A DNA stretch of 64,000 nucleotides from Streptomyces sp. TLI_171 (GTDB lineage Bacteria > Actinomycetota > Actinomycetes > Streptomycetales > Streptomycetaceae): positions 930,001 through 994,000 of the forward strand of contig NZ_RAPS01000001.1 of assembly GCF_003610255.1 (NCBI RefSeq), in the 5' to 3' direction. How positions within the stretch are numbered: the stretch's first letter is position 1; the number at the start of each line of letters is the position of its first letter. The position numbers were made by a program, and so were the translations under genes. The notes below the pieces were generated by a model, which was not told the DNA's origin, did no database searches, and saw only the letters and a list, made by a program, of their open reading frames with translations. This document shows, in pieces, positions 1-8,162 of this stretch.

Positions 1-652
1 GCTCGCCGTCCTCCAGGTGCACCACCTGCCGGGTGTAGCGGACCAGGGCGGAGACGTCGGACGCGGCGAACATCTCCTTCTCGCCGATGCCCAGCACGAT
101 CGGGCTGCCGTTGCGGGCCACCACGATCCGGTCGGCCTGCTCGGCGTCCAGCACGGCGATGCCGTAGGTGCCGACGACCAGCTTGAGCGCGGCCCGCACC
201 GCGTCCTCCAGTTCGCCCCCGTCGGCGCGGTGCGCGGCGATCAGGTGGGCGAGCACCTCGGTGTCGGTCTCGGAGCGGAACTCCGCGCCGTCCGCGGTGA
301 GCTTGGCGCGCAGCTCGTCGGCGTTCTCGATGATGCCGTTGTGCACCACCGCGATCCGGCCCGCGTTGTCCGTGTGCGGGTGCGCGTTCGCGTCGGACGG
401 GACGCCGTGGGTGGCCCACCGGGTGTGGCCGATGCCGGTGCCGCCCTTGAACCGGGCCGGGACCGCCGCCGCCAGGTCGGCGACCCGGCCCTTGACCTTG
501 CAGACCTTCAGCTTCGCCGGGGCCGACTTGGTCGCGGGCGCTATCACCGCGACGCCCGCCGAGTCGTACCCCCGGTACTCGAGGCGCTGCAGCCCCTCCA
601 GCAGGAAGGGGGACGCGTCCTTGGGGCCGATGTAGGCCACGATTCCGCACAT
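1..652 (-). CDS. glmS: Glutamine-fructose-6-phosphate aminotransferase, N-terminal part
   Basis: GlmS makes glucosamine-6-phosphate from fructose-6-phosphate and glutamine, the first step toward UDP-GlcNAc and peptidoglycan. The protein begins MCGIVAYIG, so Cys2 becomes the N-terminal nucleophile of the class II glutaminase domain. The family motifs GLQRLEYRGYDSAG, HTRWATHG and HNGIIEN are all visible. Only the first 217 residues, essentially the glutaminase domain, lie inside the window; the sugar isomerase half runs off the left edge. The ATG at 652 is fixed by the required Met-Cys start. Confidence 0.97.
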   Translation of the reverse strand, partial: MCGIVAYIGPKDASPFLLEGLQRLEYRGYDSAGVAVIAPATKSAPAKLKVCKVKGRVADLAAAVPARFKGGTGIGHTRWATHGVPSDANAHPHTDNAGRIAVVHNGIIENADELRAKLTADGAEFRSETDTEVLAHLIAAHRADGGELEDAVRAALKLVVGTYGIAVLDAEQADRIVVARNGSPIVLGIGEKEMFAASDVSALVRYTRQVVHLEDGE

Positions 653-728
653 GGGCGTGGACTCCTGATCTGTCGGGGTGGGAGCGGGTGGGAGCCGCGA
701 GGGCCGGCCCGGCGGACCTGGCGGACCG

Positions 729-1034
729 TCAGCCGTAGACCATCCGGCGCAGCTGACGCACCGACAGCTGCGGCGCGGCCACCCGCCGGGCGGCCAGTTC
801 GCCGCCGAGGCGGGTGAAGATCTGCTCGTTGGTCAGCCCTCGGGCCTGCAGCTCACCGTGGCGGCGGCGGACGTACTCCTCGGTGGACTCCGAGAAGTAC
901 GCCAGCACCTCCGCGACGACCCGCGCGGCCTCCCCCGGGGCCAGGGGGGTGGTCCTGGCGAGGTGGGCGAGCAGGTCCTCATGAGGGTGCGGTGAGACAG
1001 GCACGGACGGGGAGCCTAGGCGTGAAGAGTTCAT
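729..1034 (-). CDS. Conserved small actinobacterial protein upstream of glmS
   Basis: This encodes a soluble protein of 101 residues with no signal peptide or membrane segment. It is mostly helical, and its last 20 residues are basic (QLSVRQLRRMVYG). I do not recognise a named domain. It lies 76 bp upstream of glmS in the same direction, so co-transcription is possible. The start is uncertain: the ATG at 1034 has no Shine-Dalgarno, and a GTG at 1004 (VPVSPHPHEDLL) would trim a poorly structured N-terminus. A 20-bp perfect palindrome lies 11 bp upstream of the ATG. Confidence 0.7.
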   Translation of the reverse strand: MNSSRLGSPSVPVSPHPHEDLLAHLARTTPLAPGEAARVVAEVLAYFSESTEEYVRRRHGELQARGLTNEQIFTRLGGELAARRVAAPQLSVRQLRRMVYG

Positions 1035-1045
1035 TTGCCAAAGAT

Positions 1046-1065
1046 CCTGCCCGAATTCGGGCAGG
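1046..1065. promoter_or_regulatory. 20-bp perfect palindrome upstream of the 1034 gene
   Basis: CCTGCCCGAATTCGGGCAGG is its own reverse complement over all 20 positions. It sits in the divergent region between the small gene ending at 1034 and the membrane protein starting at 1315, 11 bp before the minus-strand ATG. It has no loop and no T-run, so a repressor operator is more likely than a terminator. The binding protein is unknown. Confidence 0.45.
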
Positions 1066-1314
1066 CCGGCCAGTCGACGCGCGCCCGTGCAACCTTCCGC
1101 ACCCGTGCGGCGTACTAGAGGACGGTGGTCGCACAGGCGCTCGGGCGCGCACCTATGATGTGTGGCCGTCGTTGTAGAACGGTGTGCAGGCGGTGTTCGG
1201 GTGACGCGCCCGGGCAGCTACGCCTGTTGGCGGTGTCCCTGACCGGGTTTCCGGCGGTCACCCCGCAGGATGGGCCGCGTACTGTCCGTGTCGATCACAG
1301 GGGGACCGTCCGTC

Positions 1315-2427
1315 ATGCAACCGCGTGTGTTCGCCGTCGTCACCGCCGTCCTGCTGGCCGTACTCGGCCTCGGGTCGGTCCTGGTGACCGACTGGACGCC
1401 CAAGGCCGCCACCGCCGCCGTCGCACCCGCCGCGGGCAACGGCCGCCCCGGCGCCGTGCCGGCGAGCACCGCCGCGTCCCCCTCCCCCACCGGCGACCCC
1501 GCCGTGTGGACCCGCAGCACCCTGCGCAACAAGCTGATGAAGGAGATGGAGGACACCGACCCCGGTGTCGCCCTCGCCGACCTCGACAAGATCTCCAAGG
1601 ACAAGCCCTACACGGTGCGGTTCTGCCACCCCATCGCCCACGAGCTCGGGCACGCCGCGGTGCAGCGCTACCACCAGGACTTCCAGAAGGTGATCTCCTT
1701 CCCGCACGAGACCTGCGCGGCCGGCTACCTGCACGGCGCGGTCGAGGAGATGCTCGCCAACTCCAAGGACCCGCAGCACGACATCCTCTCGCTCTGCGCC
1801 CCCGCCAACACCGGGCCCTGCATCCATGGCGTCGGACACGGCATCATGTTCGTCACCAAGCAGGACATCCCCGCCGCGCGGGCGCTGTGCGACAAGTTCC
1901 CCAGCCAGAGCCGCCGGATCACCTGCTCCGAGGGCGTCTTCATGCAGCTGTTCGCCCCGGACGAGGAGGACGAGAAGGCCAAGGCCAACCTCCCCGCGGA
2001 CAAGCTCGCCGCCGACCCGCTGTACCCCTGCCCCGAGCAGCCGGCGCTCTACCAGTCCGCGTGCTTCTTCTACGCCCCGACCTTCTTCCTCTCCTCCCAC
2101 GACTACGCCAACCACCCCGAGGCCTTCGCCCAGGCCCTCCAGTGGTGCCTCAACGGGCAGGCCGCCGGCGGCGCGAACGACTGCTCCCGGGGCGTCGGCT
2201 CGCGCACCATGAAGTACAACCTGGACCGCGAGGACTGGGCCGCGCAGCAGTGCGCCACCGCCAAGGACGCCTGGCAGCGCAAGGCCTGCGCCCAGGGCCT
2301 GGTCTCCTACTACACCGTCAACTACACCGAGTCCGGTGCGGCTGCCCGCCTCTGCAACAAGATCACCAACAAGGAGATCCAGGGCTACTGCCGCACCGCG
2401 GGCGGCCTCTCCAGCACCCTGGACTGA
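1315..2427 (+). CDS. Membrane-anchored Cys/His-rich protein of unknown function
   Basis: This encodes 370 residues with an N-terminal signal or anchor segment (VFAVVTAVLLAVLGLGSVLV) followed by an Ala/Pro/Ser linker. The exported body carries paired Cys and His motifs: CHPIAHELGH, CAAGYLHG, CIHGVGHG and CSRGVGS, spread over about 250 residues like degenerate repeats. HELGH matches the HExxH zinc-protease signature, but other repeats carry HG or GH at the same place, so it may be chance. I chose the ATG at 1315, preceded by GGGGACC; an in-frame ATG at 1270 would add 15 residues. The function is unknown. Confidence 0.8.
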   Translation: MQPRVFAVVTAVLLAVLGLGSVLVTDWTPKAATAAVAPAAGNGRPGAVPASTAASPSPTGDPAVWTRSTLRNKLMKEMEDTDPGVALADLDKISKDKPYTVRFCHPIAHELGHAAVQRYHQDFQKVISFPHETCAAGYLHGAVEEMLANSKDPQHDILSLCAPANTGPCIHGVGHGIMFVTKQDIPAARALCDKFPSQSRRITCSEGVFMQLFAPDEEDEKAKANLPADKLAADPLYPCPEQPALYQSACFFYAPTFFLSSHDYANHPEAFAQALQWCLNGQAAGGANDCSRGVGSRTMKYNLDREDWAAQQCATAKDAWQRKACAQGLVSYYTVNYTESGAAARLCNKITNKEIQGYCRTAGGLSSTLD

Positions 2428-2484
2428 CCCGGCCGCCCGCCCCTGGTTGGGTCCGGTTCCACCTGCACCCATACGATTCGCCAG

Positions 2485-3924
2485 GTGAACGATGACTTCA
2501 GGAGCGCCGCGCACGCGGCGGCGGAGCTGGTGGCCGACTACCTCGACGGGGTTCCGGGGCGGCCGGTGTGGCAGCCGATGGATCCGGCGGAGCGGGCGGC
2601 GCTGCTGGAGTGGGAGCTGCCCGAGGACGGGGTGGGGCTGGAGGAGCTGCTGAAGGCCGTCGGGGAGCGGATCATGCCGCACCCGATGGGCAACGGCAGC
2701 TCCCGGTTCTTCGGCTGGGTGAACTCCTCGCCGCAGCCGGCCGGAGTGCTGGCGACGCTGGCCGCGTCGGCGATGAACCCGAGTTCCGCGGGCGGCGACC
2801 ACGCCGACGTGCACCTGGAGCGGGCGATGGTGCGGTGGATCGCCGAGCTGGTGGGCTTCCCGCACCCGGCGGGCGGCGGCATCCTCACCTCGGGCACCTC
2901 GATGGCGACCATCGTCTGCCTGGCCACCGCCCGCAACCGGGCCGCCCGCAACGCCGGTCGGGACGTCCGCGAGGACGGCCTCGCCGGCCTGCCGCCGCTG
3001 GTCGGCTACGTCACCGGCGAGGCGCACAGCTGCGTGCGCAAGGCCGCGGAGCTGCTCGGCCTGGGATCGAAGCACCTGCGGGTGGTGCCGACCGACGCGG
3101 ACGGGCACCTGCTGCTCGACGGGCTGGAGCGCGCGATCGCGGAGGACCGCGCGGCGGGCCGGCTGCCGTTCCTGGTGGTGGCCTCGGCGGGCACGGTCGG
3201 CACCGGCGCGGTCGACCCGTTCGAGCCGATCGCGGACCTGGCGGCCCGCGAGGGGCTGTGGTTCCACGTGGACGGGGCGTACGGCGCGTTCGGCATCCTG
3301 GACGAGACGATCCGGCACCGGTACGCGGGCATGGACCGGGCGGACTCGCTGGCGCTGGACCCGCACAAGTGGCTGGGCGTCCCGGTGGACTGCGGGTGCG
3401 CGCTGGTGCGCGACGCCGAGGAGCTGCGCGGCGCCTTCAGCCTGGTGCCGTCCTACCTGCGGGACGACGCGGCGGGCGACCTCGGCTGGTTCTCGGAGTA
3501 CGGCACCGAGCAGACCCGGCCGTTCCGGTCGCTGAAGGTGTGGGCGTCGATCGCCCACCGGGGCCGGACCGGCGTGGCCCGGGACATCGCGCACTGCACG
3601 GCGCAGGCCCGGCGCCTGGGCGAATGGGTCGAGCAGGACCCGGAGTTGGAGCTGCTCGCACCGGTGGAGACCTCGATCGTGGCGTTCCGCTACCGCCCGC
3701 AGGGGGTGGCCGAGGAGACCGTGCAGCAGCTCAACTCCCGGCTGCCGGTGGCGATCCAGCTGCGCGGACAGGTCTTCGTGACGGGCGCCGTGTACCAGGG
3801 CCGGGAGATCCTCCGGGCGTGTCTGCTGAACGCGTCGACCACCGACGCGGACGTGCGGCTGCTGCTCGACGAGGTGAAGTCGGCCGGAGCGGAACTCCTG
3901 GCCGGGCTCCGCACGTCCAACTGA
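2485..3924 (+). CDS. Pyridoxal-phosphate-dependent group II amino acid decarboxylase
   Basis: This 479-residue protein belongs to the aromatic-L-amino-acid/glutamate decarboxylase fold family. Visible landmarks are the N-terminal substrate region MGNGSSRFFGWV, the PLP-phosphate region TSGTSMATI, the cofactor Asp in HVDGAYGAFG (D263), and the Schiff-base lysine in LDPHKWLG (K295). It would release CO2 from an amino acid to give an amine; the substrate cannot be told from sequence. The start is GTG at 2485 with no Shine-Dalgarno. A TACGAT -10-like box ends 7 bp before the GTG, which fits a leaderless mRNA. Confidence 0.9.
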   Translation: MNDDFRSAAHAAAELVADYLDGVPGRPVWQPMDPAERAALLEWELPEDGVGLEELLKAVGERIMPHPMGNGSSRFFGWVNSSPQPAGVLATLAASAMNPSSAGGDHADVHLERAMVRWIAELVGFPHPAGGGILTSGTSMATIVCLATARNRAARNAGRDVREDGLAGLPPLVGYVTGEAHSCVRKAAELLGLGSKHLRVVPTDADGHLLLDGLERAIAEDRAAGRLPFLVVASAGTVGTGAVDPFEPIADLAAREGLWFHVDGAYGAFGILDETIRHRYAGMDRADSLALDPHKWLGVPVDCGCALVRDAEELRGAFSLVPSYLRDDAAGDLGWFSEYGTEQTRPFRSLKVWASIAHRGRTGVARDIAHCTAQARRLGEWVEQDPELELLAPVETSIVAFRYRPQGVAEETVQQLNSRLPVAIQLRGQVFVTGAVYQGREILRACLLNASTTDADVRLLLDEVKSAGAELLAGLRTSN

Positions 3925-3933
3925 CCGTGGGAG

Positions 3934-3951
3934 CGGATCAGCGCCGATCCG
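3934..3951 (+). terminator. Short hairpin after the decarboxylase
   Basis: The sequence CGGATC-AGCGCC-GATCCG forms a perfect 6-bp stem 9 bp after the decarboxylase stop codon. There is no T-run. It is a weak candidate terminator or mRNA-end stabiliser. Confidence 0.35.
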
Positions 3952-4030
3952 ATGGGGGCCCGCGGAGACATTAACCGTCAGGTCACGGGGGATTCGTGAT
4001 CGCGAAACAGCGGAGCGCCACCATGCTGGC

Positions 4031-5425
4031 ATGGAGAAGATGGCGTACACCCACGGCAGAGTCGGCAACGAGCAGCAGCAGCGGCGGTCCCGGGGGCACC
4101 GCTGGCGCCGGGAGACGGTCGAGCTGGCGGCGGTCTTCGCCGCCGTCGCCGCCGCCGACCTGGTCGCCAACGTGGTCGTGCACGGACACGACGGGCCGGT
4201 GCTGCTGGCCGCCTCGGCCGCGGCCATGCTCGGCACCGCGCTGTTCCGGGGCTGGCTCGCCCACCGGCACCCGCACGGGCCGCCCGGCGCGGACGCCCTC
4301 GCACCCCCGGGCGGCGCGATGACCGGCGACGCGGCGGACCGCGACGCCATGAGCGGGGAGCAGGAGCCCACCGTGCTGTGGCGGCTGCGCACCAGCGTCG
4401 CGGACGCGCCGGGCAGCCTGGCCCGGGTGTGCACGGCGCTGGCCGAGCGGCGGGTGAACATCGTGTCGATGCAGGCGCACCCGCTGCCGGACTGCACGGT
4501 GGACGAGTTCATCGTCCGCGCACCGAAGGCGCTGGCCCGCACCGAGCTGGCCGCGGCGGTCGCGGCGGGCGGCGGCTGGGACATCTGGACCGACCGGGCG
4601 GACGCCCACGAGCTGGTCGACGTGCCCCGCCAGGTCCTCGCCCTGGCCACCCGCACCGCCCTGGACGCGGCGGAACTCCCGGTCGCGCTGCGGCAGTTGT
4701 TCGGACGGGCGGCGATCCGCCAGTTCCCGGGGCGGGGCGCCGAGACGCCCGCCGGAGTGGAGGGGCACGTGATGCGACTGCCGCTGCCGAACGGCGACCT
4801 GCTGGAGCTCTCCCGGCCCAACCTGCCGTTCACGCCGACCGAGTTCGCCCGGGCCCGGGCGCTGGTGGAGCTGGACACCGTGCTGGGTCCGCGGGTGCCG
4901 CAGGTCGAGGCCCGGATCAGCCACCCCGAGGGCGACGAGCTGACGGTCCGTCGGGCCACCCCGGAGGACAAGGCGGCGGCGGTCGCCATGCACGCCCGCT
5001 GCTCGCCGGAGTCGCTGCGCCGCCGCTACCACGGCCCGGTCCGGGACGCCGACCGCTACCTGGACCACCTGCTGGACCCGCGGCACGGGCAGACCCTGGC
5101 GGTGGAGACCGCGCACGGCCGGCTGGTCGCGCTGGCCCACCTGATGTGGGACGACGAGGGCGCGGAGATCGCCCTGCTGGTCGAGGACGCCTGGCAGCGC
5201 CGCGGCCTGGGCGTGGACCTGGTGCGCCGGATGGCGGCGCTGGCGCTGGAGGCGGGGGTGCGCACCGTGTACGCGGTGACCACCTCCTCCAACACGGGGC
5301 TGATCTCCACCATGCGGCGGCTGTCCGCCCCGCTGGACTACCAGGTGGAGGACGGCACGCTGGTGATCACCGCGCACCTGGCGGAGGCGGCCGAGAAGCT
5401 GCCCGCCCCGTGGGCGGCCCGCTGA
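4031..5425 (+). CDS. ACT-domain and GNAT acetyltransferase fusion with N-terminal membrane segments
   Basis: This 464-residue protein has three parts. Residues about 30-80 contain two hydrophobic helices. Residues about 115-190 resemble an ACT ligand-binding domain (RTSVADAPGSLARVCTALAERRVNIVSM). Residues about 300-450 form a GNAT acetyltransferase with the acetyl-CoA loop AWQRRGLGVDLVRRM. Such proteins may acetylate targets in response to a bound amino acid or nucleotide; the ligand and target here are unknown. The ATG at 4031 has no clear Shine-Dalgarno, and a start near 4319 would drop the membrane helices. Confidence 0.8.
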   Translation: MEKMAYTHGRVGNEQQQRRSRGHRWRRETVELAAVFAAVAAADLVANVVVHGHDGPVLLAASAAAMLGTALFRGWLAHRHPHGPPGADALAPPGGAMTGDAADRDAMSGEQEPTVLWRLRTSVADAPGSLARVCTALAERRVNIVSMQAHPLPDCTVDEFIVRAPKALARTELAAAVAAGGGWDIWTDRADAHELVDVPRQVLALATRTALDAAELPVALRQLFGRAAIRQFPGRGAETPAGVEGHVMRLPLPNGDLLELSRPNLPFTPTEFARARALVELDTVLGPRVPQVEARISHPEGDELTVRRATPEDKAAAVAMHARCSPESLRRRYHGPVRDADRYLDHLLDPRHGQTLAVETAHGRLVALAHLMWDDEGAEIALLVEDAWQRRGLGVDLVRRMAALALEAGVRTVYAVTTSSNTGLISTMRRLSAPLDYQVEDGTLVITAHLAEAAEKLPAPWAAR

Positions 5426-5436
5426 CCCTCGTTCCG

Positions 5437-5476
5437 GGGCCCGGCGGTGGAGCGGTCGTGCTCCACCGCCGGGCCC
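5437..5476 (+). terminator. Strong hairpin terminator (17-bp stem)
   Basis: A perfect 17-bp GC stem with a 6-base loop (GGTCGT) starts 12 bp after the acetyltransferase stop codon. It separates this gene from the murT-gatD operon. There is no T-tract, as is usual for Streptomyces terminators. Confidence 0.85.
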
Positions 5477-5670
5477 GTGCCGTGCCCCGGGGGAACGTTT
5501 CGCCCCGGGCCTGCGTCTTCTCCGGCACGGGCCCGTCCGGGTACGGCACGGGGTCGGATGTCGCCCCTGCTCAAGTGTGCGGGCGGGAGTCGGTAGGCTG
5601 AGCCCGTCCCTGCCGCCCGTGGGTCGTCGAACGGCCCGGGCGGTGCCGCAGCAAGGAGGAACCCCTGAGC

Positions 5671-6927
5671 ATGCCAGGCACCGATTCGGAAGCCGCGCGC
5701 GACGCCTCGCTGCCCGCCCGCGCAAAGATCGCCGTGACGGCCGGCAAGATGGCGGCCGCGCTGTCCCAGAAGGCCGGTCGCGGCAGCGGTTCGGTGATCG
5801 GCGGCAAGGTCGCGCTCAAGCTCGACCCGGACCTGCTGGCGACCCTCGCCGAGCACCTGGACGTGGTCCTGGTCAGCGCCACCAACGGCAAGACCACCAC
5901 CACCCGGCTGATCGCGGAGGCGCTGCGGGCGGCCGGTCCGGTGGTGTCCAACGCGCTGGGCGCGAACATGCCGGCGGGCATCACGGCGGCGCTGGCCGGT
6001 GGCACCGACGCCCGGTTCGGCGTGATCGAGGTGGACGAGAAGTACCTGCCGATGGTGGCCCGGGACACCCGGCCGAAGGCCATAGCTCTGCTGAACCTGT
6101 CGCGCGACCAGCTGGACCGCGCGGCGGAGACCCGGATGATGGCCGAGAAGTGGCGCGAGGGACTGAAGGACACCGAGGCGGTGATCGTCGCCAACGCCGA
6201 CGACCCGCTGGTGACCTGGGCCGCCTCCTCCTGCAAGAAGGTGGTCTGGGTGGCCGCCGGGCAGGCGTGGAAGGAGGACGCCTGGTCGTGCCCGTCCTGC
6301 GGCGGCGTGATGCAGCGGCCCGGCGACGACTGGTTCTGCGGCGAGTGCGGCTTCCGCCGCCCGAACCCGCACTGGGCGCTGCAGGGCACCCACGTGATCG
6401 ACCCGCACCGCGGCGCCTGGCCGATCCAGCTGCAGCTGCCGGGCCGGGCGAACCTGGCGAACGCCACCTCCTCGGCCGCGGTCGCGGCGGTGTTCGGGGT
6501 CGCCCCGCAGGTCGCGCTGCAGCGGATGCAGTCGGTGGCCGCGGTGGCCGGCCGCTACGACGTGGTGCAGTTCCGGGGCCGGGACGTCCGGCTGCTGCTG
6601 GCGAAGAACCCGGCGGGCTGGCTGGAGACCTTCTCGCTGATCGACGGGCCGCCGGCGCCGGTGGTGCTGTCGGTGAACGCGCTGGACGCGGACGGCACCG
6701 ACACCTCCTGGCTGTGGGACGTCGACTACGAGCGGCTGGCCGGGCACCCGATCTTCGTGATGGGTCAGCGCAAGCTCGACCTGGCGGTCCGGCTGGAGGT
6801 GGCCGGCCTGCAGTTCCAGGTGGTCGACTCGCTGGCGCAGGCGGTGGACGCGGCCCCCGCGGGCCGGATCGAGGCGATCGCCAACTACACGGCGTTCCAG
6901 CAGCTCCGCAAGGCCGTGGTGGCCTGA
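5671..6927 (+). CDS. murT: Lipid II isoglutaminyl synthase, Mur-ligase subunit MurT
   Basis: MurT activates the alpha-carboxylate of D-Glu in lipid II with ATP; GatD supplies ammonia, giving D-isoglutamine. The 418 residues show the Mur-ligase P-loop NGKTTTTR and the MurT-specific zinc ribbon with Cys207, Cys210, Cys223 and Cys226 (CPSC...CGEC). The C-terminal region matches the MurT family domain (NYTAFQQLRKAV). AAGGAGG lies just upstream of the ATG. The stop overlaps the next ATG by one base (TGATG), which implies translational coupling to gatD. Confidence 0.96.
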   Translation: MPGTDSEAARDASLPARAKIAVTAGKMAAALSQKAGRGSGSVIGGKVALKLDPDLLATLAEHLDVVLVSATNGKTTTTRLIAEALRAAGPVVSNALGANMPAGITAALAGGTDARFGVIEVDEKYLPMVARDTRPKAIALLNLSRDQLDRAAETRMMAEKWREGLKDTEAVIVANADDPLVTWAASSCKKVVWVAAGQAWKEDAWSCPSCGGVMQRPGDDWFCGECGFRRPNPHWALQGTHVIDPHRGAWPIQLQLPGRANLANATSSAAVAAVFGVAPQVALQRMQSVAAVAGRYDVVQFRGRDVRLLLAKNPAGWLETFSLIDGPPAPVVLSVNALDADGTDTSWLWDVDYERLAGHPIFVMGQRKLDLAVRLEVAGLQFQVVDSLAQAVDAAPAGRIEAIANYTAFQQLRKAVVA

Positions 6928-7868
6928 TGACCGATCAGTCCTACCCGCAGCAGCCGTACGGGCAGCAGCCCCAGTACGGACAGCAGCCGCAGTACGGCGG
7001 GCAGCAGCAGTACGACGGGCAGCAGCAGGCGTACGGCGCCCCGCAGCAGCAGTACGGCGACGGCGGGTACCAGCGGCAGGCCCCGCAGCAGCAGCCGTCG
7101 GCGCCGCAGCCCCAGCAGCAGTACGGGAGGTCTTCGAGGATGAGCGAGAGCAGCCTGCGGGTGGTCTGGGTGTACCCGGACCTGCTGTCGACGTACGGCG
7201 ACCGCGGCAACGCGCTGGTGGTCGAGCGGCGGGCGCGGCAGCGCGGCCTCGGGGTGCAGCGGATCGACGTGCGCTCGGACCAGTCGGTGCCGACCAGCGG
7301 CGACATCTACCTGATCGGCGGCGGTGAGGACCGCCCGCAGCGGCTGGCGGCGGAGCGGCTGCGCAACGACGGCGGGCTGGTCCGGGCCGCCGAGAACGGT
7401 GCGATCATCTTCTCGGTCTGCGCGGGTTTCCAGATCCTCGGCCACGAGTTCGTCAACGACCTGGGCGAGCGCGAGCCGGGCCTGGGCCTGCTGGACGTGT
7501 GGACCACCCGCGGCGAGGGCGCGCGCTGCGTCGGCGACGTGCTGGCGGACGTCGCCCCGCAGCTGAACCTCCCCCAGCTGACCGGCTTCGAGAACCACCA
7601 GGGCATCACCCACCTCGGCGAGGGCGTCAGCCCGCTGGCCACCGTGCAGGTCGGCCGGGGCAACGGCACCGGCGACGGCACCGAGGGCGCCTGGCGCGAC
7701 ACCGTGTTCGGCACCTACCTGCACGGTCCGGTGATGGCCCGCAACCCCGCCGTGGCGGACATGCTGATCAAGCTGGCGCTGGACGTGAACGCGCTGCCGC
7801 CCGCCGACACCACCTGGTACGAGGCGCTGCGCGCGGAGCGGATCGCCGCCACCGCGCGGCCGGCGTGA
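6927..7868 (+). CDS. gatD: Lipid II isoglutaminyl synthase, glutaminase subunit GatD, with Q/Y/P-rich N-terminal extension
   Basis: GatD hydrolyses glutamine and passes ammonia to MurT. The class I glutaminase core has the nucleophile in IFSVCAGFQILG and the catalytic His in GTYLHGPVM. Read from the ATG at 6927, the protein has 313 residues, of which the first 71 are low-complexity repeats of QQPQYGQQ type. A second in-frame ATG at 7140 with GGGAGG upstream gives the normal-size 242-residue enzyme, and in that numbering the nucleophile is Cys94. The 6927 start overlaps the murT stop and is kept here. Both forms may be made. Confidence 0.9.
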   Translation: MTDQSYPQQPYGQQPQYGQQPQYGGQQQYDGQQQAYGAPQQQYGDGGYQRQAPQQQPSAPQPQQQYGRSSRMSESSLRVVWVYPDLLSTYGDRGNALVVERRARQRGLGVQRIDVRSDQSVPTSGDIYLIGGGEDRPQRLAAERLRNDGGLVRAAENGAIIFSVCAGFQILGHEFVNDLGEREPGLGLLDVWTTRGEGARCVGDVLADVAPQLNLPQLTGFENHQGITHLGEGVSPLATVQVGRGNGTGDGTEGAWRDTVFGTYLHGPVMARNPAVADMLIKLALDVNALPPADTTWYEALRAERIAATARPA

Positions 7869-7905
7869 GGCCGTTCACGCTCCCGTAAGCCGTGGTCACG
7901 GTCGT

Positions 7906-7936
7906 GGACGGCTGACCGCCATGTGGTCAGCCGTCC
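7906..7936 (+). terminator. Hairpin terminator after gatD (12-bp stem)
   Basis: GGACGGCTGACC pairs perfectly with GGTCAGCCGTCC across a 7-base loop, 37 bp after the gatD stop. It ends the murT-gatD operon before pfkA. Confidence 0.75.
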
Positions 7937-8162
7937 CGCCGGGGGACAACTTCATAGGACAATAGGAGAGCCCGGGCGCAACACCCTCCTCGGCGGTCGG
8001 GTCGCAGTTACGTGTGGTGCGTCGAGGAAGCCGCCCCCGCGTCGGTTTCGGCCCGGCCGGACGCAGGAACCGTATGCTGTGCAGCAGGTCAGATTCGGGC
8101 GTTATGTCCGATTCCCACCCACCAGTCCGGCCGTCCGATCCTGCTCGGGAGTTGGCAAAGCA

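Noticed and set aside
1258..4989. Open minus-strand frame of about 1240 codons
   Set aside because: It is antisense to the decarboxylase and ACT-GNAT genes, with biased composition and no recognisable motif.
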